Assembly (NCBI RefSeq): GCF_003148905.1
Contig: NZ_QGHC01000001.1
Span: 87,128 to 151,127 of the forward strand
Source: Fulvimonas soli
GTDB taxonomy: Bacteria; Pseudomonadota; Gammaproteobacteria; Xanthomonadales; Rhodanobacteraceae
Direction of reading: 5' to 3'
DNA: 64,000 nt
Within the stretch, counting starts at the first letter, position 1, and each line of letters opens with the position of its first letter. Positions 1-8,719 of the stretch are shown piece after piece. A program made the position numbers and the translations under genes. Below the pieces are notes generated by a model. That model worked only from the letters and a program-made list of their open reading frames with translations, did not search any database and was not told the DNA's origin.

Positions 1-13
1 GAGGAGACACCTG

Positions 14-1129
14 ATGAAACGTAAGGGCATGTATTTGTTGATTGCCTTGGCCCTGAGCGGCGTGGGAGCGGTTCATGCGCAGGACACGGCTGCGCCGGAC
101 AGCGCCACGACGAGCACGCCGAGCTACGACGGGCGCTGGTACATCGCGCCGACGATCGGTGGCTACTACAACGACACCGACCGGAACACGAACAGCCGCC
201 AGGTCTACTACGGTCTGGGGGTGGGCCGGTTCGTGTCGCCGAACGCATCGATCGACCTGTTCATCGACCGCACCAGCCGCGACCGTGACGGCGGCGGCAG
301 CTGGGCGAACAACAACTACGGTGTGGCGGCGCGTTTCTACGCGGGTGAGTGGAACGCGTGGCGTCCGTACCTGCTGGCGGGCGTGATGGGCAGCTACCAC
401 ACCAACAGCGGCGACCGCGGCTGGGCGCCGGCGGCGGAGCTGGGCGGCGGCGTGTCCAAGACGATCACGGACAGCTCGGACATCCGCATCGAGGCGGGCT
501 ACCGGTACGACTGGGACGACAAGTCGCAGCGCAAGGAAGACGGCTACGGCGACTGGTTCCTGGGCTTCAGCCTGGTGTCGCGCTTCGGCGAGCCGGCGGC
601 CGCGCCGACCCCGCCGCCGCCGCCGCCGGTCAACGACTGCTCGACGAAGGACAGCGACGGCGACGGCGTGAACGACTGCGACGACAAGTGCCCGGCGACG
701 CCGGCGGGCACGATCGTGGGTCCGGACGGCTGCCCGCAGAAGGTGGTGATCGACCTGCGTGGCGTGAACTTCAAGTTCGACTACCCGAAGAAGGGCCACG
801 TGAAGGCGGAGGAGATCGGCAAGGCGCTGGCCGAGCCGACGAGCGACTCGATCGCGATCCTGGACCAGGCGGTGGATACGCTGAAGCGGTATCCGGACGT
901 GAAGGTGACGGTGGCGGGCTACACGGACTCGGTGGGTACGGATGCGTACAACCAGAGCCTGTCGGAGCGTCGTGCGCAGATCGTGTACGACTACTTGACC
1001 AGCCACGGGATCGACGCGAGCCGTCTGCAGGGTCCGATCGGTCATGGCGAGAACGACCCGATCGACAGCAACGACACGGATGCCGGGCGTGCGCGCAACC
1101 GCCGCACGGAGCTGCAGGTGCAGCAGTAA
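14..1129 (+). CDS. OmpA-family outer membrane protein, copy 1
   Basis: The 371-residue protein anchors the outer membrane to peptidoglycan. It has a signal peptide (about residues 1-22, ending VHA), an N-terminal OmpA-like eight-stranded barrel region (about 25-190), a proline-rich linker, an acidic calcium-binding type repeat (DSDGDGVNDCDDKCP, about 215-230) and a C-terminal OmpA peptidoglycan-binding domain (about 250-371) with the usual NQSLSERRA and GRARNRR signatures. The start follows GGAG with 7-bp spacing at the very edge of the window, so its promoter is not visible. A second copy follows at 1459-2574 and encodes the same protein; the only difference I see is a silent T/C at 995 versus 2440. 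The family is certain; the specific porin name is not. Confidence 0.93.
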   Translation: MKRKGMYLLIALALSGVGAVHAQDTAAPDSATTSTPSYDGRWYIAPTIGGYYNDTDRNTNSRQVYYGLGVGRFVSPNASIDLFIDRTSRDRDGGGSWANNNYGVAARFYAGEWNAWRPYLLAGVMGSYHTNSGDRGWAPAAELGGGVSKTITDSSDIRIEAGYRYDWDDKSQRKEDGYGDWFLGFSLVSRFGEPAAAPTPPPPPPVNDCSTKDSDGDGVNDCDDKCPATPAGTIVGPDGCPQKVVIDLRGVNFKFDYPKKGHVKAEEIGKALAEPTSDSIAILDQAVDTLKRYPDVKVTVAGYTDSVGTDAYNQSLSERRAQIVYDYLTSHGIDASRLQGPIGHGENDPIDSNDTDAGRARNRRTELQVQQ

Positions 1130-1155
1130 GTCGTCCGGTCGCCTTGGTGACGGAG

Positions 1156-1185
1156 AAAACCCCGCTAATGGCGGGGTTTTCTTTT
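1156..1185 (+). terminator. Rho-independent terminator of ompA copy 1
   Basis: A perfect 10-bp stem (AAAACCCCGC / GCGGGGTTTT) with a TAATG loop runs into TTTTCTTTT. It lies 26 bp after the stop codon. Confidence 0.9.
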
Positions 1186-1458
1186 GGGTCTGATTAAAAA
1201 TTGACCACTGCGCCCGGATCGGGGGTTTGGGGACGGGTCCAAAATCCTGAACAAGGGCTCACCGGCTATTATCTTTGCGTAGAGTTCCCGTGTGCGAACC
1301 GCTTAACGGTTTTGCTACACTTCGCCACGCTTGCTGTAGGGAAGCGGATGTCAAGCAAAGGGCAAAGGGCGAGGTCCTGAGGCTGGTTGGCAGTTCCGAC
1401 GCGTTATCCGTCTGGGGTGGAACGGACGCGAATATCCAATAAACAAAGGAGACACCTG
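1186..1458 (+). promoter_or_regulatory. Leader and promoter region of ompA copy 2
   Basis: This 273-bp stretch has no gene and is more AT-rich than its surroundings. A TATTAT hexamer at 1267-1272 is the best -10 candidate, with only a weak -35 (TCCTGA, 1245-1250). A transcript from there would carry a leader of about 180 nt ending in AAAGGAGACACCTG before the ATG. The separate terminator upstream implies that copy 2 has its own promoter. Confidence 0.4.
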
Positions 1459-2574
1459 ATGAAACGTAAGGGCATGTATTTGTTGATTGCCTTGGCCCTG
1501 AGCGGCGTGGGAGCGGTTCATGCGCAGGACACGGCTGCGCCGGACAGCGCCACGACGAGCACGCCGAGCTACGACGGGCGCTGGTACATCGCGCCGACGA
1601 TCGGTGGCTACTACAACGACACCGACCGGAACACGAACAGCCGCCAGGTCTACTACGGTCTGGGGGTGGGCCGGTTCGTGTCGCCGAACGCATCGATCGA
1701 CCTGTTCATCGACCGCACCAGCCGCGACCGTGACGGCGGCGGCAGCTGGGCGAACAACAACTACGGTGTGGCGGCGCGTTTCTACGCGGGTGAGTGGAAC
1801 GCGTGGCGTCCGTACCTGCTGGCGGGCGTGATGGGCAGCTACCACACCAACAGCGGCGACCGCGGCTGGGCGCCGGCGGCGGAGCTGGGCGGCGGCGTGT
1901 CCAAGACGATCACGGACAGCTCGGACATCCGCATCGAGGCGGGCTACCGGTACGACTGGGACGACAAGTCGCAGCGCAAGGAAGACGGCTACGGCGACTG
2001 GTTCCTGGGCTTCAGCCTGGTGTCGCGCTTCGGCGAGCCGGCGGCCGCGCCGACCCCGCCGCCGCCGCCGCCGGTCAACGACTGCTCGACGAAGGACAGC
2101 GACGGCGACGGCGTGAACGACTGCGACGACAAGTGCCCGGCGACGCCGGCGGGCACGATCGTGGGTCCGGACGGCTGCCCGCAGAAGGTGGTGATCGACC
2201 TGCGTGGCGTGAACTTCAAGTTCGACTACCCGAAGAAGGGCCACGTGAAGGCGGAGGAGATCGGCAAGGCGCTGGCCGAGCCGACGAGCGACTCGATCGC
2301 GATCCTGGACCAGGCGGTGGATACGCTGAAGCGGTATCCGGACGTGAAGGTGACGGTGGCGGGCTACACGGACTCGGTGGGTACGGATGCGTACAACCAG
2401 AGCCTGTCGGAGCGTCGTGCGCAGATCGTGTACGACTACCTGACCAGCCACGGGATCGACGCGAGCCGTCTGCAGGGTCCGATCGGTCATGGCGAGAACG
2501 ACCCGATCGACAGCAACGACACGGATGCCGGGCGTGCGCGCAACCGCCGCACGGAGCTGCAGGTGCAGCAGTAA
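1459..2574 (+). CDS. OmpA-family outer membrane protein, copy 2
   Basis: This 371-residue protein is identical to the upstream copy: signal peptide, barrel region, proline linker, calcium-binding repeat and OmpA peptidoglycan-binding domain. The frame is open back to 1387, but the ATG at 1459 is chosen because it has a strong AAGGAG ribosome site, starts the signal peptide and matches the start of copy 1. It carries its own leader and terminator, so the two genes are separate transcription units. Dosage increase or differential regulation of one protein are both possible. Confidence 0.93.
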   Translation: MKRKGMYLLIALALSGVGAVHAQDTAAPDSATTSTPSYDGRWYIAPTIGGYYNDTDRNTNSRQVYYGLGVGRFVSPNASIDLFIDRTSRDRDGGGSWANNNYGVAARFYAGEWNAWRPYLLAGVMGSYHTNSGDRGWAPAAELGGGVSKTITDSSDIRIEAGYRYDWDDKSQRKEDGYGDWFLGFSLVSRFGEPAAAPTPPPPPPVNDCSTKDSDGDGVNDCDDKCPATPAGTIVGPDGCPQKVVIDLRGVNFKFDYPKKGHVKAEEIGKALAEPTSDSIAILDQAVDTLKRYPDVKVTVAGYTDSVGTDAYNQSLSERRAQIVYDYLTSHGIDASRLQGPIGHGENDPIDSNDTDAGRARNRRTELQVQQ

Positions 2575-2597
2575 GTCCGGTCGCTGCAGTGACGAGG

Positions 2598-2626
2598 AAA
2601 GCCCGGCGCATGCCGGGCTTTCTTTT
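2598..2626 (+). terminator. Rho-independent terminator of ompA copy 2
   Basis: A perfect 10-bp stem (AAAGCCCGGC / GCCGGGCTTT) with a GCAT loop is followed by TCTTTTT. It is unrelated in sequence to the terminator of copy 1. Confidence 0.9.
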
Positions 2627-2770
2627 TGGCGGCAGGCCGTCGCCCGGATGTCGCCGCCGGCACGCCGGCGACACGATGCCTAAACCGGCGGCCGTCGCCG
2701 GATGCCATGATGGAGGCCGTGCGACCGTGCCGGGTTCGACAGCATGCCGCGGCCGCCCGAAGATACCCCC

Positions 2771-3562
2771 ATGCCCCGCTCGCCCGCCACGACTCCACGC
2801 CACGGCCTTGCCCGCGTGCTCAGCAAGCTCGGCGCCTGCTCGCGCAGCCAGGCCGAGCGCGCCGTGCGCGAGGGGCGCGTCTGCGTGGACGGCCGTCCGG
2901 TGCGCGACCCGCAATGGCCCACGTCGCCGGAGCGCCACCGCATCACCCTGGACGACGTGCCGGTCGCTGCCGCGCGGCGCGTGTACCTCGCGCTGAACAA
3001 GCCCCGCGGCGTGGTCACCACCGCGGCCGACGAGCGCGGCCGCGCCACGGTCTACGACCTGCTCGCGGCGGCGGGCCTGCCCTGGCTGGGGCCGGTGGGC
3101 CGGCTGGACAAGGCCAGCGAGGGCCTGCTGCTGCTGAGCAACGACACCGCGTGGGCCGCGGCGCTCACCGACCCCGCGCGGCACGTGGACAAGACCTATC
3201 ACGTGCAGATCGACGCCGTGCCGGACGACACCCTGCTGGAGCGGCTGGCGTCCGGCGTGGTGGAAGGCGGCGAGCGGCTGGCCGCGAAGCGCGTTGTCCT
3301 GCTGCGCCGCGGGGAGAAGCATGCCTGGCTGGAGATCGTGCTGGACGAGGGCCGCAACCGGCACATCCGCCGCCTGCTCGCGGCCTGCGGCATCGGCGTG
3401 CTGCGCCTGGTGCGGACGGCGATAGGGCCGCTCGCGCTGGGCGAACTGCCGAAGGGGCAATGGCGGCACCTGCGCCCGGAGGAGGTGGACCAGCTGGCCC
3501 GGGCGGCAGGGAGCGCGGCGAAGCGCCGCGAGGCATGGTCCACCCAGGCTCCGGTGCGCTAA
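2771..3562 (+). CDS. Pseudouridine synthase, RsuA/RluB/RluE/RluF family
   Basis: The 263-residue enzyme isomerises a specific uridine in rRNA. An N-terminal S4 RNA-binding domain (about residues 10-60, ARVLSKLGACSRSQAERAV) precedes the catalytic domain. The catalytic domain contains LNKPRGVVTT and the active-site loop GRLDKASEGLLLL, whose Asp is the catalytic residue, and later EGRNRHIRRLL. An in-frame ATG at 2744 would add nine residues; 2771 is preferred because the family normally has a short basic N-terminus, but neither ATG has a good ribosome site. The stop overlaps the convergent LysR remnant by 4 bp. The exact target (16S or 23S position) cannot be read from the sequence. Confidence 0.85.
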   Translation: MPRSPATTPRHGLARVLSKLGACSRSQAERAVREGRVCVDGRPVRDPQWPTSPERHRITLDDVPVAAARRVYLALNKPRGVVTTAADERGRATVYDLLAAAGLPWLGPVGRLDKASEGLLLLSNDTAWAAALTDPARHVDKTYHVQIDAVPDDTLLERLASGVVEGGERLAAKRVVLLRRGEKHAWLEIVLDEGRNRHIRRLLAACGIGVLRLVRTAIGPLALGELPKGQWRHLRPEEVDQLARAAGSAAKRREAWSTQAPVR

Positions 3563-4395
3563 GGTCGGGCCGCCGCGGAAGCGGCCCGCACGACAGCGAG
3601 CGTGCGCTCGACGGCCGGATGGACGCCACCGGCGGGAGGGAGCCGGGCGTAGACGGTGTTGCGGCAGGGCGAGCCTGGCTTGCGCACGGCGGCCACCTCG
3701 CCGCGCCGCGGGTAGCGTGCGAGGCAGTCGGCGGGCACGATGGACAGGCCACGCCCCGCCGCCACCCAGTCCAGCACTTCCTCCAGCTCCTCGAAATGGG
3801 CGGCCACGTCGAGCTGTCCCGGGCTGGCGCCCAGCACCTGGGTGAACCAGGTCGCGAAGACGTAGTCGCTCTCGTCGTAGGTGACGAAGCGCATGCGCCG
3901 CAACGCGGCGAGGTCCAGCGCCGGCGCGGGCGAGTGCGCCGGCGCCGCCAGCACGATCTCCTCCGTGCCGACCGGCCGGCAATCCAGCCGGCTGCGCGCC
4001 GGCAGCACGTGCACGAAGCCGAGGTCGCAGGCGCCGTCCTCCACTTCGCGCGCCACGTCGTCCGCGGTGGGGAAGCGCATGCGGATCGGCAGGTCGGCCA
4101 GCGGGCCGTCGCGGAACAGCGGCAGCAGGACGTAGCGCCCGTACCCGCTCACCGCCGCGATGCGCAGCGGCGGCGCATGGTCCGGCGCCGGCTCCCGCAG
4201 CGCGTCGCGCACGCGCGTCCAGTCGCGGCCCATGTCGCGGCAGCAGCCGAACAGGCGCCGGCCGGCCGGGTTCGGCCGTAGCCGGCCGTTGCCGCGCTCG
4301 AACAGGGGCAGGCCCAGCGCCTCCTCCAGCCGGCGCAGCTGGTAGCTCACCGCCTGCCCGGTGCGGTGCAGCTCCGCGGCGGCGGCCGGGCGGCC
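3559..4395 (-). pseudogene. LysR-family regulator, 5'-truncated
   Basis: The reading frame encodes the end of a LysR helix-turn-helix (AAELHRTGQAVSYQLRRLEEA) and an apparently complete substrate-binding domain of about 240 residues. The first 20-25 residues of the normal HTH are missing: the frame meets a TAG at 4399-4401, and the LysR-like sequence begins only around 4390. The first possible start, GTG at 4350, would leave out most of the DNA-binding helix. The missing end abuts another truncated gene on the opposite strand. LysR genes are normally divergent from their target, so a deletion probably removed the shared promoter and both 5' ends. Non-functional as a DNA binder (inference). Confidence 0.8.
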
Positions 4396-4780
4396 GACCT
4401 ATGCGCTGGAACGCGCGCCGAGCTTCGGCACGCCGCTGGAGGAGCGCAAGCCGAGCGCGACGGTGCAGGTCGGCTACTTCCACCTGCGCCCCGGCACCGA
4501 GGCGCGCTTCCGCCGCGCGCTGGAGGCGGCGCACGCCGCCCTGGCCCGGCTGCCGGGCGCGCCGGCGCACACCTGGTACCGGCTGGTCGCCGGCGGGGAC
4601 CAGCCGCAGTACCTGCTGATGGTGGCGCGTGCGGACTGGGCCAGCTACGACCGCTTCGACCGCGACGTGCCGGCCCTGCTGGCCGGCGACGCCGATGCGC
4701 TGGCGGCTTTCGCCGCCGCGGTCGCCGCGGTCGAGACGGAAAGCTGGCGCTACCGCGCCGACCTCAGCAACCTGCCGTGA
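4395..4780 (+). pseudogene. Conserved hypothetical protein, 5'-truncated (former LysR-divergent gene)
   Basis: An open frame runs from 4361, but its first dozen codons are antisense to the LysR HTH remnant, so the native protein sequence begins only near 4395 (PTYALERAPSFGTPLEE). The remaining about 128 residues look like a genuine soluble domain (VGYFHLRPGTEARF, then HTWYRLVAGGDQPQYLLMV), perhaps of ferredoxin-like or monooxygenase type; I do not recognise the family. No ribosome site precedes the usable starts. It ends 13 bp before the convergent kbl gene. Alternatively it is an intact short gene starting at 4361, which is less likely. Confidence 0.5.
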
Positions 4781-4793
4781 GCCCGGCGCCGGC

Positions 4794-5993
<1,200 letters not shown>

Positions 5994-6056
5994 GGTAGGT
6001 CTCCGGTCGGGTGGGGCGCTGCGGGATGGGTGCAGGGCGCCCGTTTTCTCTTGGCC

Positions 6057-6136
6057 GTCATTTCCGCGGAAGCGGGAATCCGTCGGGCCATGTTCTCGCC
6101 CGAGGGCGAAACGGTTTCCGCTTCCGCGGGAATGAC
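6057..6136. repeat. Dispersed inverted repeat between tdh and kbl
   Basis: Two 22-bp arms, GTCATTTCCGCGGAAGC... at 6057-6078 and its near-complement at 6115-6136 (two mismatches), flank a 36-bp spacer. The GTCAT-CCGCG-AGCGGGAATCC consensus resembles mobile palindromes scattered through Xanthomonad genomes. It can fold into a long hairpin in the tdh-kbl mRNA. Confidence 0.75.
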
Positions 6137-6176
6137 GCCGGCCCAGTGCAGGCGGGGTCGCAGGGAAGCCGCCGCC

Positions 6177-7199
6177 TCAGGTCCAGCTGCAGACCACCTT
6201 GCCGCACTGGCCGGCGTCCATCAGGTCGAAGCCGCGCTGGAAGTCGTCGATGGCGATCTGGTGGGTGAGCACCTTCTGCAGCGGGAAGCCGGTGAGCACC
6301 ATCTGGGTCATCTTGTACCAGGTCTCGTACATCCGGCGGCCGTAGATGCCCTGCAGGGTGAGGCCCTTGAAGATCACCTTGTCCCAGTCGATGCCGGCGC
6401 CCTTGGGCAGGATGCCGAGCAGGGCGATCCTGCCGCCGTGGTACATGCAGTCGAGCATGTCGTTGAAGGCGCGCGGGTTGCCGCTCATCTCCAGGCCCAC
6501 GTCGAAGCCTTCCATGTGCAGGTCGGACATCACGTCCTTCAGCGACTGGTTGGCCACGTTCACCACGCGCGTGGCGCCCATGTCGGCGGCCAGCTTCAAG
6601 CGGTAGTCGTTGACGTCGGTGACCACCACGTTGCGCGCGCCCACGTGCTTGGCGATGCCGGCGGCGATGATGCCGATCGGGCCGGCGCCGGTGATCAGCA
6701 CGTCCTCGCCGATCAGGTCGAACTCCAGCGCGCAGTGCGCGGCGTTGCCGTAGGGGTCGAAGAAGGCGGCCAGCTCGGACGGGATCGGGTCCGGGATCGG
6801 CCACAGGTTGGAGGCCGGCATGGTCATGTACTCGGCGAACGCGCCGTTGCGGTTCACGCCGATGCCGATGGTGTTCGGGCACAGGTGCTGGCGTCCCGCG
6901 CGGCAGTTGCGGCAGTGGCCGCACACGATGTGGCCCTCGGCCGAGACGCGGTCGCCGACCTTGTAGCCGGTGACGCCGGGGCCGATCTCCACGATGCGGC
7001 CGACGAACTCGTGGCCGATGGTCAGGCCGGGCTTGATGACGCGCTGGCTCCACTCGTCCCACTTGTAGATGTGCAGGTCGGTGCCGCAGATGGCGGTCTT
7101 CTCGATCTTGATCAGCACCTCGTTCGGGCCGACCTGCGGCACCGGCACCTCCTCCATCCAGATGCCTTTCTCGGGGTGGCGCTTGACCAGGGCTTTCAT
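6177..7199 (-). CDS. tdh: L-threonine 3-dehydrogenase
   Basis: This NAD-dependent zinc enzyme oxidises L-threonine to 2-amino-3-oxobutyrate, which Kbl then cleaves. The 340 residues are the standard length. The catalytic zinc ligand Cys38 (ICGTDLH) and GHE near residue 63 are present, as are the four structural-zinc cysteines ([15 protein letters not shown], about 93-107) and the Rossmann GAGPIGI. The start at 7199 (MKALVK) matches the usual N-terminus; an ATG four codons upstream (7211) is equally possible, and the frame stays open further. A perfect TATAAT on the minus strand at 7262-7257 is a likely promoter. Divergent from miaA. Confidence 0.96.
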   Translation of the reverse strand: MKALVKRHPEKGIWMEEVPVPQVGPNEVLIKIEKTAICGTDLHIYKWDEWSQRVIKPGLTIGHEFVGRIVEIGPGVTGYKVGDRVSAEGHIVCGHCRNCRAGRQHLCPNTIGIGVNRNGAFAEYMTMPASNLWPIPDPIPSELAAFFDPYGNAAHCALEFDLIGEDVLITGAGPIGIIAAGIAKHVGARNVVVTDVNDYRLKLAADMGATRVVNVANQSLKDVMSDLHMEGFDVGLEMSGNPRAFNDMLDCMYHGGRIALLGILPKGAGIDWDKVIFKGLTLQGIYGRRMYETWYKMTQMVLTGFPLQKVLTHQIAIDDFQRGFDLMDAGQCGKVVCSWT

Positions 7200-7256
7200 C
7201 GTCTGCGGCATGGGGATGTCCGTCGGCAGGCCCGCGTGGCGGGCGGGGAAACGTCC

Positions 7257-7262
7257 ATTATA
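7257..7262 (-). promoter_or_regulatory. -10 box for tdh-kbl
   Basis: The minus strand reads TATAAT, a perfect consensus, about 50 bp upstream of tdh. I see no good -35 hexamer 16-18 bp before it, so expression may need an activator. Confidence 0.5.
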
Positions 7263-7318
7263 GAGGCCGCCGGTGCAGCGACGCCTTGCGCGCTGCGGCA
7301 TCGGCCCGGGCCGCCGCC

Positions 7319-7324
7319 TACAAT
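7319..7324 (+). promoter_or_regulatory. -10-like TACAAT immediately before miaA
   Basis: TACAAT ends six bases before the miaA ATG, which would place the transcription start at the start codon and give a leaderless mRNA. There is no convincing -35, and no ribosome binding site precedes the ATG. Confidence 0.3.
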
Positions 7325-7330
7325 GCGCCG

Positions 7331-8281
7331 ATGCCTGCCGACCGCCGTCCGCCCGCCGTGTTCCTGATGGGGCCCACCGCCTCGGGCAAGACCGCGCTCG
7401 CCTGCGCGCTGCGGGAACGCTTCCCGGTCGAGCTGGTGAGCGTGGACTCGGCGCTGGTCTACCGCGGCATGGACATCGGCACCGCCAAGCCCGACGCGGC
7501 CACGCTGGCCCGGCACCCGCACGCGCTGCTCGACCTGCGCGACCCGGCCGAGCCGTACTCGGCGGCGGACTTCCGCGCCGACGCGCTGGCGGCGATGCGT
7601 GCGATCGGCGCGCGGGGCCGCGTGCCGCTGCTGGTCGGCGGCACCGGGCTGTACTTCCGCGCGCTGCAGCGCGGGCTGTCGGCGCTGCCGGAAGCCGAGC
7701 CGGCGATCCGCGGGCGGCTGGCCGCGGCGGCGGCGGCGCACGGCTGGCCGTTCCTGCACGCGCGGCTGGCGCGGCTGGACCCGGCGGCGGCGGCGCGGAT
7801 CGGCCCCAACGACGCGCAGCGGCTGCAGCGCGCGCTGGAGGTGATCGAGCTCACCGGGCGGCCGCTGTCCGAACAGCAGCGCGGCGGCAGCGGCGAGCCC
7901 TTTCCCTGGCGCGTGCTCAAGCTGGCCCTGCTGCCGGGCGACCGCCGCCCGCTGCACGAGCGGATCGCCCGCCGCTTCGACGCCATGCTCGCGGCGGGCT
8001 TCCTGGACGAGGTGCGCGCCCTGCGCGCGCGCGGCGACCTGCATCCGGACCTGCCCGCCATGCGCGCGGTGGGCTACCGCCAGGCCTGGGAGCACCTGGA
8101 CGGCATCACCGACGCGGCGGCCTTCCGCGACCGCGGCGTCTACGCCACCCGCCAGCTCGCCAAGCGGCAGGTCACCTGGCTGCGCGGCGAGCTGGACGCC
8201 CGCGCGCTCGATCCGGAAAGCCCGCGGCTGCCCGAAACCGCCGCCGCCGCCTTGGAACTGTTCCTGGGCGCCCCCATCTAG
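7331..8281 (+). CDS. miaA: tRNA dimethylallyltransferase
   Basis: MiaA transfers a dimethylallyl group from DMAPP to the N6 of A37 in tRNAs reading UNN codons. The P-loop GPTASGKT is at residues 14-21, followed by [17 protein letters not shown] (the conserved D-S-x-x-x-Y region), [12 protein letters not shown] and GYRQAWEHL near the C-terminus; 316 residues is normal. It lies upstream of hfq and hflX, the standard gammaproteobacterial order. A 7-bp GTCCCGG/CCGGGAC hairpin without a T-run (8284-8304) follows the stop. Confidence 0.96.
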   Translation: MPADRRPPAVFLMGPTASGKTALACALRERFPVELVSVDSALVYRGMDIGTAKPDAATLARHPHALLDLRDPAEPYSAADFRADALAAMRAIGARGRVPLLVGGTGLYFRALQRGLSALPEAEPAIRGRLAAAAAAHGWPFLHARLARLDPAAAARIGPNDAQRLQRALEVIELTGRPLSEQQRGGSGEPFPWRVLKLALLPGDRRPLHERIARRFDAMLAAGFLDEVRALRARGDLHPDLPAMRAVGYRQAWEHLDGITDAAAFRDRGVYATRQLAKRQVTWLRGELDARALDPESPRLPETAAAALELFLGAPI

Positions 8282-8329
8282 CCGTCCCGGGCAACGGCCG
8301 GGACTGCGCAGCAGGCCACATCAATGCTG

Positions 8330-8359
8330 TTCCCCATGCCATTTGAAACCGGCTAACAT
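8330..8359 (+). promoter_or_regulatory. Candidate hfq promoter
   Basis: TTCCCC (8330-8335), an 18-bp spacer and TAACAT (8354-8359) lie 70 bp upstream of hfq. The same GCTAACAT core also occurs before hflK, and TAACAT before dapA. The -35 is weak. Confidence 0.35.
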
Positions 8360-8428
8360 CCCCTTGTCTTGGGCCGGGCGCCGCGTGCGTCTTTCTCCGG
8401 CCCGCCGTTTGCGAGGGGGGAAACAACA

Positions 8429-8713
8429 ATGTCCAAAGGGCAGTCATTGCAAGATCCATTTCTCAACGCACTGCGCCGCGAGCGCGTGCCGGTAGCCATC
8501 TATCTCGTCAACGGCATCAAGCTGCAGGGCACGATCGAATCGTTCGACCAGTTCGTCGTCCTGCTACGCAACCAGGTGAGCCAGATGGTCTACAAGCACG
8601 CCATCTCGACCGTGGTGCCCAGTCGCAACGTCCGCGTCGGCAACGGCCACGACGGCCATGGCCACGAAGGCCATGCCGACGCGCACCCCACGTCCGCCGA
8701 GGCGGAAGGCTGA
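8429..8713 (+). CDS. hfq: RNA chaperone Hfq with a histidine-rich tail
   Basis: Hfq is the hexameric Sm-like protein that pairs small RNAs with mRNAs. The 94-residue protein has the Sm1 core ([27 protein letters not shown], with Q8, D9, F39 and Y/K-H equivalents) and the [12 protein letters not shown]m2 motif that binds U-rich RNA. Residues about 70-86 form an unusual tail, [16 protein letters not shown], with six histidines alternating with Gly/Asp/Glu, followed by an acidic end. The start has a GGGGGG tract nine bases upstream. The stop is six bases from the proposed hflX start, suggesting translational coupling. Confidence 0.97.
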   Translation: MSKGQSLQDPFLNALRRERVPVAIYLVNGIKLQGTIESFDQFVVLLRNQVSQMVYKHAISTVVPSRNVRVGNGHDGHGHEGHADAHPTSAEAEG

Positions 8714-8719
8714 TCGATT

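Larger units (their letters stand above)
2..2577 (+). repeat. Tandem gene duplication, unit about 1.13 kb, offset 1445 bp
   Basis: Bases 2-1132 recur at 1447-2577 with one visible mismatch (T995 versus C2440). Identity starts just upstream of the ribosome binding site and ends three bases after the stop codon. Beyond that the flanks differ completely, including two unrelated terminators. The block of identity therefore coincides with the coding sequence. This suggests recent gene conversion between old duplicates, or a duplication whose flanks were replaced. Confidence 0.9.
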
